Below are positions 7,121 through 11,554 of a stretch of 11,554 nucleotides of DNA, one piece after another. This DNA comes from Deltaproteobacteria bacterium (lineage in GTDB: Bacteria > Desulfobacterota > Binatia > UBA9968). The position numbers and the translations under genes are program-made. The notes under the pieces are model-generated. The model had not been told where the DNA came from. It searched no databases and saw only the letters and a program-made list of their open reading frames with translations. The stretch covers positions 1 to 11,554 of the forward strand of contig VBKX01000317.1 of assembly GCA_005879435.1 (NCBI GenBank), read 5' to 3'. Positions within the stretch are counted from its first letter, which is position 1, and every line of letters begins with the position of its first letter.

Positions 7121-7148
7121 GTAGGGGCGCAGCATGCTGCGCCCCTAC
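7121..7148. repeat. Perfect 28-bp palindrome between convergent genes (bidirectional terminator/REP-like)
   Basis: GTAGGGGCGCAGCA is followed immediately by its exact reverse complement, with no loop. A short outer pair, GGCATG at 7111-7116 and CATGCC at 7164-7169, flanks it. It lies between the stop of the plus-strand binding-protein gene and the stop of the minus-strand LigA-like gene. It could end transcription from both sides, although no T-runs adjoin. Palindromes beginning GTAGGGGCG are recurrent intergenic elements in environmental genomes. Confidence 0.75.
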
Positions 7149-7186
7149 AATTGCCTGTTGCCGCATGCCCGTCTCAAGCCTTTTTC

Positions 7187-7498
7187 TCACGTTTTGAAAT
7201 TCGGGTAGCCTGACTTCGCCGCTTGCGCTTTGTAGTCCGCCACTAATTCTTCGCGCGGTTTTTCATGCACCCATACCGCTTCGGTGAAGCTCCAAAGAGT
7301 GAACGGATGAGCGCCGAGGGCGTAGAGCTTGCCGTAGTCTTTGGTCGCGAGCGCCTCGCGTTCTTCGGGCTCGAGTTTTAACTTCTGAGTTTTTTCCCAT
7401 TTCTCGACGAACGCGCGGGGATTCGCCGTGTATTCATCTTCCGCCGACTCGTTCATGTTCACCAAGTGAATGAGCTTGTTCATCAAGTACTTGCTCAT
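7187..7498 (-). CDS. LigA-like small (alpha) subunit of an extradiol aromatic dioxygenase
   Basis: The 103-residue product is started at ATG 7498 (MSKYLMNKLIHLVN) because an AGAGGG ribosome-binding site lies just upstream; a longer reading would overlap the transporter gene. It is mostly helical, with LVNMNESAEDEYTANPRAFVEKW (13-35), LEPEEREALATKDYGKLYALGAHPFTLW (42-69) and a basic end. The 'eE.eAL...D...LyaLGAhP..lW' pattern is typical of LigA, the alpha chain of protocatechuate 4,5-dioxygenase, which helps cover the active site of LigB. Length fits a stand-alone LigA-domain protein (usually about 90-140 residues). It is the last gene of a three-gene minus-strand operon, 11 bases after the GDT1-family gene, with the LigB-like gene first. 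It presumably pairs with that LigB-like protein. Substrate unknown. Confidence 0.8.
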   Translation of the reverse strand: MSKYLMNKLIHLVNMNESAEDEYTANPRAFVEKWEKTQKLKLEPEEREALATKDYGKLYALGAHPFTLWSFTEAVWVHEKPREELVADYKAQAAKSGYPNFKT

Positions 7499-7509
7499 AA
7501 TTCCCTCTT

Positions 7510-7791
7510 CTAGGCTTTGACCAACGTCCACACTCCAATGGCGATGAACCCGATACCCGCTATATAGTTTAACGTTTTCTCGCTCACATACTGTGAAATT
7601 AATGAGCCCGCGACCACGCCGAGGGCCGATGTCACAATAAGCGCCGTCGACGCACCTAGGAAGACCGTCAATTTGCTGGTTTCCTTGTCCGAAGCGAACA
7701 GCATCGTGGCGAGCTGGGTTTTATCACCCAGCTCTGCGACGAAGACTGAAGCAAAAACAGTGGCGAGAATCTTGAAGTCCATAGAAAACAT
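7510..7791 (-). CDS. GDT1/TMEM165 (UPF0016) family membrane protein, putative Mn2+/Ca2+ transporter
   Basis: The 93-residue inner-membrane protein carries the family hallmark E-L-G-D-K-T-Q (residues 20-26) in a first helix, then hydrophobic stretches at about 41-65 and 76-92, giving roughly three membrane spans. Family members export Mn2+ or exchange Ca2+/Mn2+ against protons. Bacterial single-domain versions of about 90-100 residues are thought to work as dimers, while eukaryotic ones are two-domain fusions. Two starts are possible, ATG 7791 (MFSMDFK) or ATG 7782 (MDFK); neither has a strong ribosome-binding site. It lies between the LigB-like gene (29 bases upstream) and the LigA-like gene (11 bases downstream), all one strand, so it is probably co-transcribed with both dioxygenase subunits. 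Metal specificity is inferred from the family only. Confidence 0.87.
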   Translation of the reverse strand: MFSMDFKILATVFASVFVAELGDKTQLATMLFASDKETSKLTVFLGASTALIVTSALGVVAGSLISQYVSEKTLNYIAGIGFIAIGVWTLVKA

Positions 7792-7820
7792 CCCGACGCG
7801 TCCGGCCGCATCTTATCGTC

Positions 7821-8666
7821 CTATCTTTGTCTATCCCAACAAAAAAATGGAATGGCCGGAAAGCCGGCGTCCAAGCCTTCCGCATGCGACGGCTTGGTCG
7901 AGTTCGCTACGCCCATCATCATTAAAAAATTCAAATAGCCGCTGGTCATATTGCCGGACGCGATCATTTTTTCCGGCGTGCAGCCTTCGGCGGCGCCAGC
8001 GATGTCGCCGTTGACGATCCAGCCCACCGCGGCGGCGTCGAAGTTAGGGTCGGTGAGATGGCGCTCGAATTGTTTTGGGCCTCCGACTTCGAGCGATAGA
8101 TGGCCGCTCACGAGGACGCCGATGCGCTTGTTGGTCGGCAAGTTGTCGATGGCGCCTCGAACGGCTTTGCCGACTTCGAAATAACGACGCGCTCTCGGCA
8201 TCGGCGGCGCGATGCAGTTGGTCAGGATCGGCACGACGGGAATATCCATTTCCGGGCGAACGAACAGCATGGGCACGATGATGGAGTGATCGATGGTCAG
8301 TTCATTCGAATAGGCGAAGTCGACGCCGCGGTCGAAGGCGCCTTCCATGATCGCGTCGGAGACGTCTACATCCCCGGGCAGCTTACATTTCGGCAAGCCG
8401 AACTCCCGTTCCTCGTCATAAAACGTCCCGTCGTACTGATCCATCTTGCCGATCATGAAGGCCGGCATGTTGTCCATGAAAAACTGATGTAAGTGATCAT
8501 TGCCAATGCAGATGAGCACGTCCGGTTTCGCTTCGGCGAGCTTTTGCCGCATCATCGCGATTCTTTCTTTGACTTTCTCGGTGCCCGGCGGTTGCTGCGG
8601 CTGTTTGAACAAACGCGGCATGAACGGGTTATGCGTGATGCCGATGATCGAAACGATCTCTGCCAT
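7821..8666 (-). CDS. LigB-like class III extradiol dioxygenase catalytic (beta) subunit, ligand Glu apparently missing
   Basis: The 281-residue cytosolic protein follows the LigB/DODA plan. ITHNP places H12, GNDHLHQFF (55-63) places H58 (or H60), ELTIDHSIIVPMLFV (122-136) follows, and VSGHLSLEVGG (186-196) places H189, the likely catalytic base. H12 and H58 are the two Fe(II) His ligands in the family. The third ligand is a Glu in a C-terminal GGHEIRNW-type motif. The equivalent stretch here reads SGNMTSGYLNFLMMMGVA (237-254), with Gly243 at the Glu position. It may thus be a divergent or non-catalytic member, or use another residue such as E263. The start is ATG 8666 with GGAGGT just upstream. 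It is the first gene of an operon with a GDT1-family transporter and a LigA-like subunit. Family assignment is firm; activity and substrate are not. Confidence 0.85.
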   Translation of the reverse strand: MAEIVSIIGITHNPFMPRLFKQPQQPPGTEKVKERIAMMRQKLAEAKPDVLICIGNDHLHQFFMDNMPAFMIGKMDQYDGTFYDEEREFGLPKCKLPGDVDVSDAIMEGAFDRGVDFAYSNELTIDHSIIVPMLFVRPEMDIPVVPILTNCIAPPMPRARRYFEVGKAVRGAIDNLPTNKRIGVLVSGHLSLEVGGPKQFERHLTDPNFDAAAVGWIVNGDIAGAAEGCTPEKMIASGNMTSGYLNFLMMMGVANSTKPSHAEGLDAGFPAIPFFCWDRQR

Positions 8667-9012
8667 AGGCTACCTCCTGGAACTCGATAACTCTGTCTTT
8701 AACATGGCTAGTTTGTGAGTGTAAACGGCAATTGACATTGTAAAGTGAATGTCATTCTGAGGAGCCGCAGGCGACGAAGAATCTCGTCTCTCAAACCGAG
8801 ATCGTTTACTCCGTCAGCTGTGTGAAAACACCGTTCATGGTTTCCTTCGACTTCGCTCAGGACAAGCTGCTCACCACGAACGGTGTGGTCTGATAGAATT
8901 GAGTACTTATCCGTTCGCCCTGAGCACCGTCGAAGGGCTCCGAGAGAGTTTTCGCAAGTCTGTCGTTCAGCATGCACTAACGCAAGGTTCAATAATAATT
9001 ATTTAGCTTAAG
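8667..9012. repeat. Repeat-filled intergenic region upstream of the ligB-like operon
   Basis: No gene is supported in this stretch. At 8751-8788 it holds a GTCATTCTGAGGAGCCGCAG..GAAGAATCTCG element of the widespread CATTCTGAG/GAAGAATCTC type. CACCGTTCATGG (8829-8840) and CCACGAACGGTG (8874-8885) form an 11-of-12 inverted repeat around a CTTCGACTTCGCTCAGGACAAG core. A related element in opposite orientation, CCGTTCGCCCTGAGCACC to GAAGGGC, occupies 8911-8938. The ligB-like operon promoter should lie near 8670-8745 on the minus strand. I saw only weak candidates there, for example TTTACA followed 15 bases later by TACACT when read on that strand. Confidence 0.55.
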
Positions 9013-9031
9013 GTCCGGTCGTTGGCCGGAC
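9013..9031 (-). terminator. Hairpin terminator after the MDR oxidoreductase gene
   Basis: GTCCGGTC (9013-9020) and GGCCGGAC (9024-9031) pair over 8 bp with one wobble and a 3-base loop, 16 bases past the stop of the minus-strand gene. Read on the minus strand, the stem is followed by the AT-rich sequence CTTAAGCTAAATAATTATTA, suiting a Rho-independent terminator. Confidence 0.6.
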
Positions 9032-9047
9032 GTAAGGTGCTGACACG

Positions 9048-10091
9048 TCACTTCTGTGTCGGGTCGAGGATGATTTTCCCGGCGATCTGATTTTGTTCGA
9101 CGATTCTGTGCGCTTGCACTGCGTCACGCAAGGGCAGGATTCGATCGATGATGGCGCGGATTTTTCCCTCACGAGCGGCGTCGAGCGCTTTTTCGACGTC
9201 CGCCAGGTTGGTCCCGGCGGCGCCGATAATGCGCAGGCGGCGCATGTAGAGGCGCTTTACGTCGAGGGCAACGGTGCCGCCGCCGTGAGCGCCGGCCGTG
9301 ACCAGCCGTCCATTGAGAGCGAGGCTGGCGAACGCCGCCGGCCATAAAGTAGGGTCGGAGATATTTTCACAGACGACGTCCACGCCCTGGTTATCCGTGA
9401 GCCGCATGACCTCGTTAGCGAGATCATGCTTGCGATAATTGATTCCAAGATCAGCGCCGTAACTTTTTGCGAGCTCGACGCGCTCGTCAGTCCCCGCGCC
9501 GGCAATGACTGTGGCGCCGAGCATCTTCGCGACTTGCACACAGGAGCTGCCCAGGGCGCCGGTCGCGCCCATCACGAGAACCGATTCGCCAGGTCTAATC
9601 CCGGCTTTGCTGACGAGAAGATTAAATGCCATAGGAAAGTGTCGCGTGATGACCGTCGCCTCGGCGAAGGAAATATTGTCGGGAATTCTCACGGCGTAGC
9701 GTACGGGGATCGCAATTTGCTCGGCATAGCCGCCCCAGAGATCGACGCCGACGCGTTTGCCGTCGACGCAATTGCCCTCATCGCCTTTGAGGCACCGTCC
9801 GCACTTTTGGCAGGGCATGGCCGAGATCACGGCGACGCGATCGCCGACTTTCAATTTCGTAGCGCCGCTTCCTATTTCAACGATTTCGCCGGCGGGATCG
9901 GCGCCGAGCACATGAGGCAATTGAACTTTCACCGGATACTTGCCCGCGCGAACGACGCAATCGAGCGTACGATTTACTGAGACCGAATGGACTTTTATTA
10001 GAATTTCGCCCGGCGCAGGTTTCGGATCAGGCAGATCTTCCAAGCGTAGAAGTTCCGGACCGCCGAACTCTCTGAGAACGATCGCTTTCAC
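9048..10091 (-). CDS. Zinc-type medium-chain dehydrogenase/quinone oxidoreductase (MDR) family protein
   Basis: The 347-residue protein is taken from GTG 10091 because VKAIVLREFGGPELLRLED is the standard MDR beginning; a TTG at 10130 would add 13 atypical residues, and neither start has a clear ribosome-binding site. The catalytic N-domain includes GADPAGEIVEIGSGATKLKVGDRV (63-86) and a structural-zinc loop with C94, C97, C100 and C108. The Rossmann domain shows VMGATGALGSSCVQVAKMLGA (173-193) and binds NAD(P)H. The classical catalytic zinc ligands are not kept: N40 stands where a Cys is expected and GAD replaces GHE at 63-65. A quinone-reductase or enoyl-reductase-like activity is therefore more likely than a zinc alcohol dehydrogenase. 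It lies 90 bases downstream of a solute-binding protein gene on the same strand, with a terminator after it, so the pair may be co-transcribed. Substrate unknown. Confidence 0.88.
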   Translation of the reverse strand: MKAIVLREFGGPELLRLEDLPDPKPAPGEILIKVHSVSVNRTLDCVVRAGKYPVKVQLPHVLGADPAGEIVEIGSGATKLKVGDRVAVISAMPCQKCGRCLKGDEGNCVDGKRVGVDLWGGYAEQIAIPVRYAVRIPDNISFAEATVITRHFPMAFNLLVSKAGIRPGESVLVMGATGALGSSCVQVAKMLGATVIAGAGTDERVELAKSYGADLGINYRKHDLANEVMRLTDNQGVDVVCENISDPTLWPAAFASLALNGRLVTAGAHGGGTVALDVKRLYMRRLRIIGAAGTNLADVEKALDAAREGKIRAIIDRILPLRDAVQAHRIVEQNQIAGKIILDPTQK

Positions 10092-10181
10092 AGCAGGATT
10101 ATAAATTTGCCGTTGCGATCGCAGGTACAAAGCTATGGCGAACCGCTGCGAACGGCATTGAAGCGCTTCGATCCAATGATC

Positions 10182-11159
10182 TTACCGTCCCAGCGATTTG
10201 AAGAAACCGGATTTCTCCAGCTCGTTGTAGATCGACGGGTCCATAAACTCTTCGGCTTTGTGATCCTTCGCTCTGGGGTCAGTTTCGGCCATCGATGCCA
10301 CGATATTTTCAGTCGCTTTATAGGGTAATCTCGGCGGCCTCTCGATGAAATTGGTGGCGTACTCATAGGATGACTCCAACATTTCACGATCTTGAGTGCG
10401 CGTCCACTTCCCGATGATTTTCATGCCCAACTCCTTATCGCGAAACAGGCGATCGACGGCCTCGCTGTAGGCCATCAGAAACCGCTTCACGGTTTCCCGG
10501 TCTTTCTTGATGGTCGAGCGAGTCGAAACGAGGCTCGTGGTTGGATAGTCAATCCCTTCTTTCGCGAAATTGGCGAGCATGACAAAGCCGGCTTTCTTGG
10601 CCCTAAAGTCGGCGGGTGAAGTAAGGATTCCTCCCTGGACGACTCCGGCCTGCATGCCGGCAACGATTTCCGGCTGGCCGCCCATTTGGAGAATTTTTAC
10701 ATCGCGATCGGGCTCCAGGCTTATTTTCTTGAGATAAGCGCGCAAACTGACATCGGTCGAAGCGCCGTAGCGCGTCACCCCGAGGGCTTTGCCTTTCAAG
10801 TCCTCGTGCCTTTTGATCGATGGCTGAACGAACAGGTAGAAAGACGGGACGTTGACTACGCCGCCGATGATCACGATGTCGCCGCCGGCGAGATTGACGT
10901 TGACGATATTCCCGCCGGCCAAAGCCAGGGGGAACTCTCCGGCAATGATCGCCTGCGCCATACGGCTGCCGCCAGCGACGTATACCGGATCGACGTATAG
11001 ACCATACTTTTCAAAAATCTTCGCGTCCTTGGCGACGTAAAAGCCCGTTTGCGTCGCGCTGATGGCGCTGTAACCGGCGGCGATGCGCTTGAGTTGTGCG
11101 TGTACGGCGGCGGAATGGATCACTAGCGCAAGGATTGCAAAAGCGAGCGCTCGTTTCAT
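10182..11159 (-). CDS. NMT1/SsuA-type ABC transporter substrate-binding protein
   Basis: The 325-residue product starts at ATG 11159, preceded by a strong AAGGAGGAG site and opening with a good Sec signal (MKRALAFAILALVIHSAAVHAQ). The mature part reads LKRIAAGYSAISATQTGFYV, then DAKIFEKYGLYVDPVYVAGGSRMAQAIIAGEFPLALAGG, the lobe statement HEDLKGKALGVTRYGASTDVSLRAYL, and GMQAGVVQGGILTSPAD. These are typical of periplasmic binding proteins of the nitrate/sulfonate/taurine/THI5 class. It is a distant paralogue of the protein at 1961-2905 (shared pattern of GLxVxPVxVxGGS...AIIAGxxxxAxAGG). No permease or ATPase lies in the window, so it is an orphan binding protein. It is the first gene of a probable two-gene unit with the MDR oxidoreductase, and its promoter lies in the divergent spacer 11160-11322. 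The ligand is unknown. Confidence 0.88.
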   Translation of the reverse strand: MKRALAFAILALVIHSAAVHAQLKRIAAGYSAISATQTGFYVAKDAKIFEKYGLYVDPVYVAGGSRMAQAIIAGEFPLALAGGNIVNVNLAGGDIVIIGGVVNVPSFYLFVQPSIKRHEDLKGKALGVTRYGASTDVSLRAYLKKISLEPDRDVKILQMGGQPEIVAGMQAGVVQGGILTSPADFRAKKAGFVMLANFAKEGIDYPTTSLVSTRSTIKKDRETVKRFLMAYSEAVDRLFRDKELGMKIIGKWTRTQDREMLESSYEYATNFIERPPRLPYKATENIVASMAETDPRAKDHKAEEFMDPSIYNELEKSGFFKSLGR

Positions 11160-11248
11160 GAAGACTCCTCCTTTTGACGATCTCAAAGAAACTTGCGTAG
11201 GCGGGTTCTTACCATATAAACCTAGGTAGGCCAATACACGCTCAATAG

Positions 11249-11275
11249 TTGACTGGGAGAGTGGGGAAGTATAAG
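11249..11275 (+). promoter_or_regulatory. Putative sigma70-type promoter for the beta-propeller-like gene
   Basis: TTGACT (11249-11254) and TATAAG (11270-11275) each match the -35 and -10 consensus at five of six bases. The 15-base spacer is one or two bases shorter than ideal. The site lies 47 bases before ATG 11323 in the divergent spacer. No equally good promoter was seen for the opposite gene. Confidence 0.45.
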
Positions 11276-11322
11276 AGAACCAAGCGCGCCGCCGATCGGC
11301 ACAGCGAAGAAATGAGGTTGCT

Positions 11323-11554
11323 ATGACAGTCGCGGATATTCAGACAAAGAGTGAAAGTTGGAACATGAGAGTGATCGGCCATCACGACTTGAACGGCCAC
11401 GGCGACGGCATGCAATTATTGAAACACGGCCGATACGTTTACCTCGCCCATCTCGGTACTTCGCCGATGGCCCTGAGTATTCTAGACGTGGCCGATCCGA
11501 CGGATCCGCGCTTGGTGACGCAGATGCCGCACGCTCCCAACACGCATGCGCACA
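11323..11554 (+). CDS. Partial LVIVD/beta-propeller-like protein (5' end only)
   Basis: The frame opens at ATG 11323 with GAGG at 11314-11317 and runs off the window after 77 codons, beginning MTVADIQTKSESWNMRVIGHHDLNG. The stretch HGDGMQLLKHGRYVYLAHLG...MALSILDVADPTDPRLVTQMP is the blade pattern of LVIVD-repeat proteins: a strand with G-R-Y-V-Y-L-A-H, then L-D-V-x-D-P-x-x-P-x-L-V. These form beta-propellers. The end also shows HAPNTHAH, a His-rich turn. No signal peptide is visible, so it appears cytosolic. It is transcribed away from the binding-protein/MDR pair across a 163-base spacer. The function cannot be judged from the fragment. Confidence 0.7.
   Translation, partial: MTVADIQTKSESWNMRVIGHHDLNGHGDGMQLLKHGRYVYLAHLGTSPMALSILDVADPTDPRLVTQMPHAPNTHAH

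Noticed and set aside
8708..8992. A 94-residue minus-strand reading frame upstream of the ligB-like operon
   Set aside because: It is built from the intergenic repeat elements at 8751-8938 and reads Arg/Leu-rich repeat translation with no domain or ribosome-binding site.
9426..9980. A 184-residue plus-strand frame opposite the MDR gene
   Set aside because: The minus strand carries the zinc loop and Rossmann motifs; the plus-strand frame has no family features.
11312..11326. A four-codon leader (ATG AGG TTG CTA TGA) overlapping the ATG at 11323
   Set aside because: It is too short to support as a leader peptide; the GAGG within it is better read as the ribosome-binding site of the next gene.
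1..11554. CRISPR array, tRNA, rRNA, transposase, phage or toxin-antitoxin genes
   Set aside because: I looked for regularly spaced repeats, tRNA-like cloverleaf sequence and mobile-element proteins on both strands and saw none; the only repeats are the short intergenic elements listed.

Overview
The window reads as a catabolic/transport-rich stretch from an uncultured, moderately GC-rich Gram-negative-type bacterium. Orphan solute-binding proteins with Sec signal peptides, a UbiD decarboxylase, LigAB-like dioxygenase subunits and numerous short intergenic repeats of the 'CATTCTGAG..GAAGAATCTC', 'CGCAAAGACGCAAAGG' and 'GTTCGCCCTGAGC..GTCGAAGG' kinds are a combination I associate with environmental lineages such as Binatota/deltaproteobacterial, Tectomicrobia or Rokubacteria genomes. 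No rRNA or marker gene is present, so the taxonomic statement is inference only.

Layout. Positions 1-188 are a repeat-bearing non-coding leader. On the plus strand follow an exported M29-aminopeptidase/NicX-like protein (189-1901), an NMT1/SsuA-type solute-binding protein (1961-2905), a double-cupin gene broken by a frameshift (2980-3941), a hairpin terminator, and a repeat-filled gap with an N-terminal remnant of an Fe3+-type solute-binding protein (4234-4470). Then come a UbiD-family decarboxylase (4516-5970) and an intact family-1 solute-binding protein (5993-7105). A perfect 28-bp palindrome (7121-7148) separates this block from a convergent minus-strand operon: LigB-like dioxygenase (8666-7821), a GDT1-family metal transporter (7791-7510) and a LigA-like small subunit (7498-7187). 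After a repeat-filled gap there is a second minus-strand pair: an NMT1/SsuA-type solute-binding protein (11159-10182) followed by a zinc-type medium-chain dehydrogenase/quinone reductase (10091-9048). A divergent, truncated beta-propeller-like gene starts at 11323.

How the parts may work together (inference). Three protein folds linked to aromatic-ring cleavage (NicX/M29, double cupin, LigAB), a prenyl-FMN decarboxylase and an MDR oxidoreductase sit beside three intact periplasmic binding proteins. No ABC permease, ATPase or UbiX flavin prenyltransferase is in the window. This fits an accessory locus for uptake and breakdown of one or more aromatic or heteroaromatic carboxylates, with the core transporter and cofactor genes elsewhere. 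The substrate cannot be read from the sequence. Several genes show wear or divergence: a frameshifted cupin, a truncated binding-protein copy, a LigB-like protein apparently lacking its metal-binding Glu, and an MDR lacking catalytic-zinc ligands.
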